Under the pieces are notes generated by a model. It saw nothing but the letters and a program-made list of their open reading frames with translations. It made no database searches and was not told the DNA's origin. From Acanthamoeba lenticulata (taxonomy: Eukaryota; Discosea; Longamoebia; Acanthamoebidae): a stretch of DNA of 10,334 nucleotides. The stretch covers positions 1-10,334 of the forward strand of contig NAVB01003892.1 in the NCBI GenBank assembly GCA_002179805.1, given 5' to 3'. The translations under genes and the position numbers were made by a program. This document shows positions 1 to 8,373 of this stretch, in pieces; position 1 is the first letter of the stretch, and every line of letters begins with the position of its first letter.

Positions 1-1337
1 ATAAAAATATATATCGGCGCGGGTGGCGTGCCTTGAGGAGGGTGGGCTGGGAGAAGATGAGCAGCAGGATGGAGTAGCGCGTGAGCCCGCCCGGATTCAT
101 GACCTCCTGCTCGTTCCCGCCGCATCACCACCACCACCACCACGCGAGTGAACACCCGATTGAGGGGCGAGTGAGGCACTGGATGACGGATCGCCATGGC
201 CGCAGTGGAGGCGGGAAGGAGAGGATGATGAAGAGGAGGTGGTCGAGCGCGGGGGGGGGGGCGCACCTGAACGAACGTGGTCATGGCGGCGTGCTTCCGC
301 CCAGCAGAGGCCGGGCCGGGCTGCAGGAAGGCCTGCAGCACTTTTTTCTGTCCCGCCCCCGCGCAAGGTGAGATTTGGGTGGCGGGAGCGCTGGTGCCAC
401 CTCGCGCGGATCATGATCGCGGTCCAGACCAATCAATTTGGGCGAGATGATGGGAACTGGAAACGACGACGGTGATTGATAGCATCGTGGCCCTCTTCGT
501 GTACCTTGACCGAGCTGGGGGAGGGGAGGAGGAAGCCCTCGAGCATCATGCGCGTGTTCATCAGGTTGCAGTTGAAACGTTTTCGTCTGCGAGTCGGGTT
601 CGTCGTCGTCATCATCATCATATGATCACCGCAACACCACCATCATGATGGGGGGGGGGGCAGGCAGTCAGCGCGCATCCGCACGAGCATCGGTCTGCGA
701 GCAGAGGCACGGAACCGCATACCGGGCGGTGCCAATGATGCGGCTGTCCTGCACGGTGGGAAAGGCCCGCTCCACCAGCATGTCGAACGGGTCCGCCCTG
801 TATGTGTGTGCGGCGGCGAGGCAGCGAGAAAGGATTGCACAGAGTCAACAGAACAGCTGTTCCGGGCGCCTGACGGAGGGAGGAGAAGGACAAGCGTGTA
901 CCGCTTCTCGCCGCGCGACCGCAAGTCCACGATTGTGCGGATGTGGGCCTCTTTTATCCACCACCTGTTGTTGGGGGACGTGCACAAAAAGCACATGGTT
1001 AAGGCACATGGCGCAGCACTGACGGGGCGAGGAAGAAGGGAGAGGAGAGGGCTGCGCACGCAAGTATCTTGTGCACGTCGTCCTTGGTGACATCAGGGTG
1101 GCCTCGGCAGGTGGCGGCGCTCCGCCATATGAGACCTGCCTGTATCCGCTTCCTGTCCAACGGGCGTGAACGTAAGAAGGAGTCCAAGGAGTCATTGACG
1201 CCCAGACCCACGTACGACGTCGCTGCGTTGGCAAGATCACGGCAATTGAACAGAATGGGTTTGATGTTGCAGATGAGGAGGGCGTTTTCCTCGTCATACG
1301 AGCACTCTTGATCAAACACGGGCATGGGTGCCTCCAT
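1..1337 (-). CDS. Tyrosine phosphatase, PF13350-like (5' part, runs off left edge)
   Basis: Exons, minus strand: 1337-1060, 964-902, 797-723, 586-505, 347-267 and 106-32, giving 218 in-phase residues. They follow the N-terminal plan of the PtpB-like tyrosine/lipid phosphatase family (Y_phosphatase3). FNCRDLA (residues 30-36) matches the NFRDLGG motif, GLIWRSA (68-74) matches G.lyRSa, and IRTIVDLRSRGEKR (101-114) matches the conserved VDLRS strand. GGLTRYSILLLIFSQPTLLK at the end resembles the helix before the catalytic loop. The expected HCxxGKDR loop would lie left of base 1, so activity cannot be judged here. The start at 1337 has a good context (A at -3, G at +4) and an in-frame TAA 33 bases upstream. 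The last visible exon probably ends at 32 with AAG followed by a GC donor. Introns are 95-160 nt. Family placement is by motif recall, and the substrate is unknown. Confidence 0.75.
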
Positions 1338-1604
1338 GTTGTGTGCACCCTTGCCCTTCCACTCCCTTTACCGTCTCGCGACGCTTGCCACTCTTTGGTT
1401 GGCGTAAGTGTGGTCGTACGCGACGTACACGCCGTGCTTAGAGTCGTTACTTCTCCTGTTCGCCGTTGTCCCGAAACAGGCGCCACCACATGTCGACAAG
1501 TTCATGCGCAGAGAAAAGAGAAGGAAAACTGTTGTTAGCTTTTTTTTGTTTGGCGTTTTGTTTTGTTTTGGTACGGGGCAACAAACAGCGGTTTTTGCTT
1601 TTGT
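1338..1604 (-). other. Intergenic: eIF3h 3' UTR and phosphatase 5' region, with a small ORF
   Basis: This 267-bp gap separates two tandem minus-strand genes. Just past the eIF3h stop, the sense strand is rich in A and CAAAA-type repeats (about 1530-1600), which fits a 3' UTR. I see no AATAAA there. Nearer the phosphatase gene lies a 45-codon ORF (1505-1368) beginning MNLSTCGG. It is in the same frame as the phosphatase start and is separated from it by one TAA. It could be an upstream ORF, an unresolved 5' exon, or chance. No donor/acceptor pair of compatible phase joins it to the phosphatase exon. Confidence 0.5.
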
Positions 1605-3289
1605 TTAGGGCTTGGGGGCGGCCGCTTCGTCGACCTTCCCCTCCTTTTGGCCCTCCACCAGGCCCTGCAGCATGCACAGCTTGGAGAAGCCCTGTCCCAC
1701 AAACTGGTTGATCTGCTCGCAGTAGTTGTTGACGCGACCCGTGATGAGCAGGTTGTCCAGCTGGCTCGGTGGCTGGGGCTGCGGTCGGCTGGCGTCCTCC
1801 TCCTCTCCCTGCAAGAATTATAGCAAAGAGAGAGAGAGAGAGCGAGAGACACAAAGAGGAAGAGTGCCAAGGGAGCCTGATCAACACAAGGGAACAACGC
1901 AAAGTAACCAATAAAGGAGAAACGCAACAGAAGCACATACCCGCCTCTGCCTCTGGCTCTTCTGGTAGTACTGGAACTTCTGGAACTTCTTTTGCTCGTT
2001 GTCCAGCGCATCAATCGACTTGATGAGGTACCTCATGCCTGCCCCCACACGAACGCCCAGTTCAGAAAAGAAGGGAGGGGGGAAAACTACACCACCGAGA
2101 CGACGACGAGGGATCGAGGTTTGGGAAGAGCACAGAGGAGGAGGGGGAGGGGGGAGATAAGTACCCTTCTCCAAGAAGGCGTCGCTCGACACATCCGAGA
2201 GGCGGTCGAACTCGGTGGCCCGGTCGAGGAAGTCGTTGTCCTCCAGCTCGGCGAGGAAGGCCTTGACGAGGGAGAGGTTGCTGATCTTGATGGGGATCTC
2301 TTCAAAAATGGTGTTGTACGAAAGGCCCGCTGCGGCAATGCTGCGAAAGGGACAACACAATGCATTGTGTTTGTTCGTGCAGGCGTTGCGTCGTTTGTGA
2401 GGTAAAGAACTCAAAGTGCATCGGAGAACAGACGTGCGCGCACCTAGCAGCGGTGAAGTCCTCGCTCTGGTAGAGCCGGATGAAGGCGTCCGACAACCGA
2501 TAGGCCTTGAGGGACAGCTCGCCCTGGTTGGTCTGCAAGGCATTTGCGGGAGAGGAGAGGAGAGGGGTTGGTTGGTCGGTCCGTCAGGTGTGGAACACGA
2601 GTGCAGGCTGCTGCAAAAGCTGCAGAGAACGGAGCACACCGATTATCGGTGAGAGGGGTACCTTAAGCGGGTCATAAACAACAACCACGCATTTGCTGAT
2701 GGTGGTCTGGTAGTTGAACTGGTCCTGAATCAAAGACTCCGAGAGGAACGAAGAGAGATACGTCGATGTGTACCAGCCCACAGTGTTGTTGTCCACGTTG
2801 ACTTCGCGGAGATGGCGCATCATTTCTGCGGAGGGGCATAATTCGTGCTTGAATTTCAATAATTCGGCATTGTACCGATGCGGGACGGCCCAGGCGCGTA
2901 CCAAGAGAGTATTTGGCCCCAGATTCAGCCTCATTCTCAGAGGCCTCCTCTTCACGCTGGGGGAAAGGGAAGCTGTTGGTCACCTCCAAAGTGGAGTTGA
3001 CATCGAGGCCCAGCAGCTGGCCTGTCACGAGCTCAGGCAGATTCTCGCGGCAGTGCTTGATAATCTTGAGCACGACCTGAAATAATCATGTGAACGGATT
3101 CAGTGTAAGCAGTGCATGAAACCTCACACACAAGATGGTGAAACCTACCAGGCCATCAATTTGTACGAGATCGACCTTGGAGTCCTCATTGAGGCCGTAA
3201 TGGCGGGCAGCCTTCTCGAGCTCCTCGTAGCTCATCTGTGAAATGTCTTTGCTGAGGAAGGAATCCGCCTTCTTAGTCGACGACGCCAT
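1605..3289 (-). CDS. EIF3H: Eukaryotic translation initiation factor 3 subunit H
   Basis: Seven exons on the minus strand: 3289-3149, 3076-2902, 2825-2662, 2532-2444, 2340-2165, 2038-1941 and 1808-1605. Together they make 1047 nt and 348 residues, close to the roughly 350 of animal eIF3h. The MPN domain begins at [14 protein letters not shown] (42-55) and continues through [20 protein letters not shown] and [12 protein letters not shown] (121-132) to VVVVYDPLK and [10 protein letters not shown]. The C-terminal helices include [10 protein letters not shown], a coiled-coil stretch rich in K, Q and F, and [20 protein letters not shown]. As in other eIF3h proteins, the JAMM zinc histidines are absent ([11 protein letters not shown]), so it is a structural MPN subunit that helps scaffold eIF3 on the 40S ribosome. 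All six introns (72-132 nt) keep phase and alignment. It is divergent to the F-box gene, 140 bp from start to start. Confidence 0.95.
1827..1849. repeat. GA/CT dinucleotide run in eIF3h intron 6
   Basis: A GA run with one interruption. On the eIF3h sense strand it reads as CT repeats about 20-40 nt upstream of the exon 7 acceptor, so it can serve as an extended polypyrimidine tract. Confidence 0.8.
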
Positions 3290-3429
3290 TGTCTGAAGCT
3301 GCTCACGAGAGATGAAAGATGGGCCGCAACAAACGCTTGGCCGCACTGCTGGTCCAGAAAAACAAAAGAAAGCCCACCCTGCACAATTTGTGCGGGTTTG
3401 CCTTTCTGTTCGCCTCGCGAGCGAGCAAG
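3290..3429. promoter_or_regulatory. Bidirectional promoter between eIF3h and the F-box/WD40 gene
   Basis: These 140 bp separate two outward-facing start codons (3289 minus and 3430 plus), so both promoters and 5' UTRs must lie here or overlap the genes. Two perfect palindromes stand out: GCACAATTTGTGC (3381-3393) and CTCGCGAG (3414-3421). No clear TATA box is visible. An ATG at 3319 is in frame with the F-box start and could add 37 basic residues, but it leaves only 29 bp to the eIF3h start. Confidence 0.6.
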
Positions 3430-5904
3430 ATGGAGCAGCCACAACACGCGGGGCAAGAAGAGGAGGAAGTTCCTGGACATCACGAGCGGCTCCCTGATGA
3501 ACTGTGGCTCACTATCTTCGCGTATCTCGCAGACACTGACCTTCTGGCCTGCTCTCTCGTATGTGGCCGTTGGCACCACCTGACTCAAGACGCCAGGTAC
3601 AACTACCACCACCACATGTCCCTTGTGTTTGCTCTTGGCCTAAATACATGTGCTTTGCGCTGTGACCCTGCCTGCCGACGTAGCATCTGGAGGTACGTGA
3701 CTCTGCCGCCGTCACTTGCGTCTTTGCCTGGCGCTGATGTTGAACAGGATCCTCTGCGATGCCAAATTCTACGGCAAGGTCAAGAAGTCGACTCTGATGG
3801 CCACCGACAACTCCTTTAAAGCCCTCTACTACAAGAAGTCCCTCATTGAGAACCGCAACTGGATGCAAGACGCCGCGCTCTACGCCTCCCTTCTGTTCGT
3901 TTGTTCTGCTCCTGTCCACTGTGACCCTAGTTGCCTCAACAACAAGCATTAACTCCTCCTCCTCCTCCTCCTCCTCTACTTCCTCGCCATTCCCAGCGAC
4001 GAGACCGGAGAGACCAGCAGCAAGGCCATGAGGAAAAAGTCCAAAAAGAAGCGGAAGCCGACGCTAGCCCTGGGCAACGATAAGCTGAACATGTCGAGCG
4101 TACGCTTTAACGACAGATTTCTTATCGCCGGGACGAGCCTCCCCGACAAGGGCATCGAGGAGATCGGCAACCTCTTGATCGAAAAGACCGTCGGCGTCTG
4201 GCGCCGCGAAACGCTCGATGCCGCTGTGGCTTCGCGCGCATCGGCCGGTGCGCACCTCTTTTCTTGCTATGCGCGCTACACAGACTGCGAACGTCTTCGT
4301 TTCTGCTGACGCTCTTCTGTCCACATCACCCCCGCCATCATCGCATGTTGACCCCCCCCCCCAAAATCACCCCAAAAAGAAGACGAGGAGGAGTTGAGGA
4401 GGGAGAAGGGGAGGAGCAAGAAGGAGGAGGACAAGACACTCCTCGAGCCGGATCACGTCCTGCGTGGTCACCACAACTCCATCACGCGCGTCCTGATGGG
4501 CACGACCCAGGCCACGAGCTCTCTCGTCATCTCCGGCAGCACCGATCACATGATCCGAGTGCGTAGTAGTCTCTCTCTCTCTCTCTCTCTCTCGCTCTCT
4601 GATGATATGTCTCATCCTCTCCATCAGTGGCTCGCGTGCCTGCTCGTGTGCTCACCCCTCCCCCTCCTTCCCACTTGGGGCCCATGCAGGTCTGGGACCT
4701 CGACGCCAGGGATCCCTGCAAGTCGGTCCTCGCGCAGCACACCAGCGCGATTTACGCCCTGGCCTGGGAGCAGGAGGCCGGCCTCCTCTTCAGCGGCTCC
4801 AAGGACAAGACGATCAAGGTGTGGAATCTGAACAGCGAGTCCATGGTGCTTGATCTCAGCGACAAGGAAGAGCGCCACAAACGAGCCGTGGTCAGCATGG
4901 ACCTCCTCCCGCACCTCAACTGCCTGGCTAGCGGGTGCTCCCGTTGCTCCTTTTTTGTTTGTCGTTGTCATCGTCGTCGTCATGGTTGGTGGCCTGAGGG
5001 GAATCTCTCTGTGGTGGGAGCAGGGGCCTGGATCGGGCCCTCAAGCTGTGGGACATCGAGACCGGGCAGTGCCTCAAGACCGAGGAGAAGGTCCACCGCG
5101 GGTGGGTCTCCTGCGTGCGGGTGCGGCCTCTTGCTCTCTTTTTCTCTTTTCCTCTCTTTCCATTTTCCTGCCTCACTCCCGAACCGCTGCGGAGAGAGAG
5201 AGAGAGAGGGAGGGAAGACTCTCACACAAGTCCTTTGCGCGCAATCACTGGACAGAGCGGCCCGCACCATCTCCTGTGCACGGGAGGCGACTCCAAGATC
5301 AAGATCTGGGACACCCGCACGATGGACAGCGTCATCACCATCCGCAAGATGAAAAAGGCCCATCCCCAGGGCTTCTACGTCTCTGCCCTCCAGTTCGACC
5401 AAAACAAGGCATTGCGCCTCTCTCTCTCTCTCGCTCTCTCTCCACCGCCCTCTCCCCCGTATGGCAGCAGCGTGCCGAGCAAGATGCTCACTGAGATGGA
5501 TGGGGAGTGGCCTGCAGGTCGTCAGCGGGAACGTCAAGGGCTATGTGGCTGTGCACGACATGTGCACCTCCCGGCGCATCAACAAGTTTCTTGCCCACAA
5601 GGGGAGGTTCGTGATTGCGGCAAAGGGAACATGTTGTAAAAACAACAATAGCAACAACGATAATGGAAGGATTGATCGAGCCATTAACTCGGGCCCTGCC
5701 GTGCAGGGTGGCCGATCTCCAATACGACGACACACAACTGGTTACCGCCTCCCAGTGCGTCTCTCCGGCAATCGCTGGTCAGCCACCCACTGCTCCTCGC
5801 TCACTGTTCTGCGCAGGGACAAGAAGGTGAAGGTTTGGCGTTTTGGCGAGCCGCAAGAGGACGACGCGGACCAGAATGCTCCCGGCAGGTGTCTCCTCGC
5901 CTGA
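3430..5904 (+). CDS. F-box protein with seven WD40 repeats
   Basis: Eleven exons: 3430-3596, 3684-3692, 3748-3894, 3997-4247, 4380-4558, 4690-4934, 5024-5120, 5256-5408, 5518-5606, 5707-5754 and 5817-5904. They make 490 residues. The F-box (about 19-65) has LPDELWLTIFAYL, LVCGRWHHLTQDA and, through the micro-exon, SIWR. A basic segment RKKSKKKRKP (about 119-129) may be a nuclear localisation signal. Seven WD repeats follow, ending at KTVGVW, HMIRVWD, KTIKVWN, RALKLWD, SKIKIWD, GYVAVHD and KKVKVW; blade 1 carries an insertion. This is the architecture of FBXW-type adaptors of SCF ubiquitin ligases: the F-box binds Skp1 and the propeller binds substrate. The substrate cannot be named. The start at 3430 has a strong context. 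Weakest joints: the 4247/4380 splice and the GC donor after 5408. Confidence 0.9.
3684..3692 (+). other. 9-nt micro-exon of the F-box gene
   Basis: CATCTGGAG lies between TAG (3681-3683) and GTACGT (3693-3698). Joined to neighbours ending AG and starting G, it yields Ser-Ile-Trp-Arg and completes the usual F-box end, a Trp-Arg after a short loop. The first flanking intron contains no other AG, and skipping the exon would keep frame but lose the Trp. Confidence 0.75.
3953..3976. repeat. CTC trinucleotide repeat in F-box gene intron 3
   Basis: Eight CTC units lie 20 nt upstream of the acceptor at 3995-3996. They probably serve as the polypyrimidine tract. Confidence 0.85.
4570..4600. repeat. 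CT dinucleotide microsatellite in F-box gene intron 5
   Basis: Nearly pure CT repeat of about 31 nt with one G interruption, close to the donor end of the intron rather than the acceptor. Similar runs occur in introns 7 and 8 of the same gene. Confidence 0.85.
5192..5208. repeat. GA dinucleotide run in F-box gene intron 7
   Basis: A GA run on the sense strand of the intron, preceded by a long C/T-rich tract (about 5130-5180). Confidence 0.75.
5419..5440. repeat. CT run in F-box gene intron 8
   Basis: A CT repeat begins about 10 nt after the GC donor of intron 8. If a downstream GT donor at 5472 were used instead, this repeat would be translated as Leu-Ser repeats inside WD blade 6. Confidence 0.75.
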
Positions 5905-6066
5905 AACGGGGGATAGGATAGGATAGGCCGCAGAGAGAACAGAGAGCTGTTTGTGGTTGGTGGCCTCTGCGCGGAATGCAATTTAGGGCCCAGCCCGACC
6001 GCCGCTTTCGTCGAGCGCCTTTTCTGCGGCCGCCCCGACGAAGCCAAACGGTCCCTGTTGGAGAAG
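5905..6066 (+). promoter_or_regulatory. Intergenic F-box 3' end / SNARE promoter region
   Basis: A 162-bp gap between two plus-strand genes must hold one 3' end and one promoter. It contains three GGATA units in tandem at 5911-5927. The SNARE frame stays open upstream to 5953 but without an ATG. I see no TATA box or AATAAA. Confidence 0.4.
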
Positions 6067-6541
6067 ATGCACCGCGGCACACACTCGCAAAGGGATTCGC
6101 TGAGGCAGCCTCTCCTCCAACAGACGGTGAGCGGCGTGTCCAGTTATGACACAGATGCTGCCCTAATCGAGGAACGAAATCGCGACATGCGCGAAATCGA
6201 GGGCGAGCTGAGCGCCCTCCGCGACGTGATGCGCGATGTGAAGGGACTTGTTGACGAAGGTCGCGAACAGCTTGACATTGTGGAGCAGCAAGTTGTGGTC
6301 TCCGACGTGCGAGTTGAGAAGGGAATTGAAGACCTCGACACCGTACGCCTGCTCATTTGCAAATTTTATAAAATCGCTGCGATTTTTTGTGTGCATTTGG
6401 CCAACGTGTCTTTTACAGGCCAACAAGTACGCTTGCAGCGCACGATGGAAGAAGTTGTGGGTCTTCATCTGCTGCCTCATCCTCCTTGGCATCATCGCGG
6501 CAGTGGTCGTCGTCATCGTCGTCGTTCTGCTGAACAAATGA
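6067..6541 (+). CDS. Short tail-anchored syntaxin-like SNARE
   Basis: Two exons, 6067-6342 and 6419-6541, give 132 residues. Residues about 30-90 are a SNARE coiled coil: ALIEERNRDMREIEGELSAL leads into RDVMRDVKGLVDEG, then EKGIEDLDTANKY. A basic juxtamembrane stretch (SARWKK) is followed by one hydrophobic anchor from LWVFICCLILLGII through the Val-rich run to LLNK. It aligns without gaps to the syntaxin (Qa) SNARE motif, except that the zero-layer Gln is Gly65. There is no Habc domain: 6067 is the first ATG in the frame and the previous gene ends 162 bp upstream. RQPLL near the N-terminus resembles a dileucine sorting signal. Expected role is membrane fusion on an endomembrane; which one is unknown. 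A non-canonical start or distant 5' exon is possible. Confidence 0.88.
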
Positions 6542-6758
6542 GCCTTCTTCAATCTCTCTCTTCTCTTGCCTTTCTGACATTCAACAACCCACACAGCCGC
6601 CAGCCAGGTGAGGAATCTTAGCGGCCCTCTGCACCAGCAAGTGTACCGTGTTATAAATAAACCTACCCGTTTCGCCTCCTTCTCTTCGTGTTCCACTCCT
6701 TCCCCACCTTCTGCATGGGCTCGTCTGGACTGGCAGATCAATCCGCAATGCGGGCAGG
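6542..6758. other. Convergent 3' region of the SNARE and release-factor genes
   Basis: 217 bp between the SNARE stop (plus) and the release-factor stop (minus). A plus-strand AATAAA at 6656-6661 is the likely SNARE polyadenylation signal. On the minus strand an open stretch encodes a CPHCGLIC-type cysteine cluster (about 6700-6760), but I cannot join it to the release-factor gene with acceptable splice sites. Confidence 0.5.
6656..6661 (+). terminator. Polyadenylation signal for the SNARE gene
   Basis: AATAAA, 115 nt after the SNARE stop codon in an A/T-rich patch. Confidence 0.5.
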
Positions 6759-8315
6759 TCAGCTGCTTTGGTGCCTGGTGTGCGCCCGGAGGCCACGCCG
6801 CCGCATCCCTGCTCGGGCTGTCTGGGTTCGCTGCTGTGCAGAGCTTCCCTGCTCTGCGTCCGGTGGGCTGCGTCTTGTGGCTTCCAGCCGCTCCACGACG
6901 AAGTCTGGGAGGCCCGTCAGGTCTGCACACACGAGACACACACGCACCCGCATCACTGATCAGCGACCGACCGCAGCAGGGGCCAAGATTGGAGCACTTG
7001 CGTACCGAGATGCTGTTCTTTCTCGCTGGGGCGGCGCACGTCTGTGTTCTCTTCATCCTCCTCTTCCTCGTCGTCAATGTCAGTTGACTCCACATCATAA
7101 TCGTCGTCATCGTCGTCATAATCACTCTCATCTTCCCACTCAGAGTCATCCAGCTCGTCGGGCATGTTGACCACGCTCTCCACCACGACACCGCTCTTCA
7201 AGCCCAGGTGCTTCAACACGAAGGCTGGCAGGCGCTGCGAAGGCTTCGGGTGCCTGGCTCTCTTCATTCCTGCCCAATCACCGCGCGCGGTCAAACATGC
7301 AACCGTTGCAGACCAACCGAGATCAGGCATCCGCCCACAACTCAAGTTCGGGGGGGGGGGCATTCTAATCCACTTACGACGCGAACGTGTTCCTGGTGTT
7401 GAGGATGCCCCTTCTTCTTCCTCTTCTCCTTCTTCTGCCTCCTCGTTATCGTGCTCAGCCTCCGCTTCAGTAACGTTGGGTGGAGTGGCAACCACGGAGG
7501 ATCGGGCGCGGCGGCGTTCTGGGGGTGGCTGTGCGTGAGGCTCGGACGCGTCGTTGGCGCCAGTCGGGCCATCAGGGTACACAGGGGTCTCGGGCGGTGC
7601 ATCGGTGCGGCCGTAACGGCGGTTCATGCGCTCCTTGCGGCGGCGGATCTTAGTCTGCAGCTTGAAGGTCTTGCTCTCCTCCGGGAAGTAGAGCAGCATC
7701 AGTTTCTCCTGTAGTTCATTGAAAACGGTGTATATAAGACTCGCGCTTGTGTTGATGAGGAGAGCAGCGAGTTGGGAGCGCAAGGCCAGGGCGGAACGGC
7801 GTACATGAAGGATTTTGCGTGCGATGGAGCGGTTCCGCTCGCGTTCGCGCTGCTCCTGGCACTTGACCTCCAGCCCAGTGGGCAGCTACACGACGACACC
7901 CGCGGTGGGTCACAGTGATAAGGCCTCTTCAGTTGAGTGCTACGCGTGGAGCACACAGAAACCTGGTGAGGTCTTGAGTACGCACATGCTTGAGGTAGAC
8001 ACAGCTATTGGTTTTGTTGATCTTCTGCCCTCCGGGACCGCCACCCTTGATGAACTTCTCCTCAAGCTCAGTTTCCTCCACCTTGCGTGTCTTCTGGAAG
8101 AGTGAAGGCGGCTTGGCCTCTGCCTTTGGCTGAGGCCTCCCCTTTGAGCCAAACCAACCGTCGTTGTCATCTCCGGCGGGGCTGCTGGCCGAGCCTGACC
8201 AGAGCCGCCCCAACTGCCATGGTTCGTGCACTCTCACCGGAGAGCGGCAAAGCCAAGTGCAGTTCCACGTCCCTGCTGATGCAGGCTGCAAGATCTGCAA
8301 GCGTGTCCCTCGCAT
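6759..8315 (-). CDS. Mitochondrial GGQ release-factor-like protein (MTRFR/C12orf65 type)
   Basis: Minus-strand exons: 8315-7986, 7885-7805, 7708-7378, 7269-7006 and 6922-6759, for 389 residues. The N-terminal 45 residues are Arg/Trp-rich with almost no acid, as in a mitochondrial targeting peptide. The class-I release-factor catalytic domain spans about 80-160: [15 protein letters not shown] (GGQ at 95-97), [30 protein letters not shown], then a basic [15 protein letters not shown] tail. There is no codon-recognition domain, which points to ribosome rescue: hydrolysis of peptidyl-tRNA on stalled mitoribosomes. Unusually, about 220 residues of acidic low-complexity sequence follow ([11 protein letters not shown], then a poly-Asp/Glu stretch near 290-325). 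The last exon is least certain; reading through at 7005 ends at 6953. An in-frame upstream ATG at 8375 overlaps the divergent gene's start codon, so I chose 8315. Confidence 0.83.
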
Positions 8316-8373
8316 CGATAGAGGAAAAATAAAATAAATAAAACAAGAAAACGAAAAACTCAAGACCGCCAAC
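8316..8373. promoter_or_regulatory. 58-bp bidirectional promoter, AT-rich
   Basis: This is all the DNA between the release-factor start (8315, minus) and the membrane-protein start (8374, plus). Most of it (8324-8362) is A-rich on the plus strand with AATAAA/AAATAAA repeats, in sharp contrast to the GC-rich surroundings. The AT patch could hold TATA-like elements for both directions. Confidence 0.55.

Noticed and set aside
121..145. Poly-His tract read on the plus strand (resembles an affinity tag)
   Set aside because: It is a CAC repeat within a predicted phosphatase intron on the other strand; no vector or cloning sequence is nearby.
1447..1535. Minus-strand segment reading AHELVDMWWRLFRDNGEQEK, possibly an extra eIF3h or phosphatase exon
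   Set aside because: eIF3h already ends with the expected C-terminus at 1605, and the donor phase at GAGAA|GTAACG does not match any acceptor before the phosphatase frame.
3701..3952. Read-through of F-box exon 3 to a stop at 3950-3952
   Set aside because: It would end the protein before the WD40 propeller; splicing at 3894/3997 restores a phase-matched seven-blade protein.
5409..5471. Leu-Ser repeat coding extension of WD40 exon 8
   Set aside because: Translated microsatellite that would interrupt a WD blade; better explained as intron with a GC donor, though kept as an alternative in the findings.
6690..6765. CPHCGLIC cysteine cluster on the minus strand, like a zinc ribbon
   Set aside because: Too short, not joinable to the release-factor gene by usable splice sites, and just past its stop; treated as chance.
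6163..7191. 342-codon open frame on the minus strand
   Set aside because: It runs antisense through the SNARE exons and across the release-factor splice sites in a different frame. Its composition is that of a shadow frame in GC-rich DNA.
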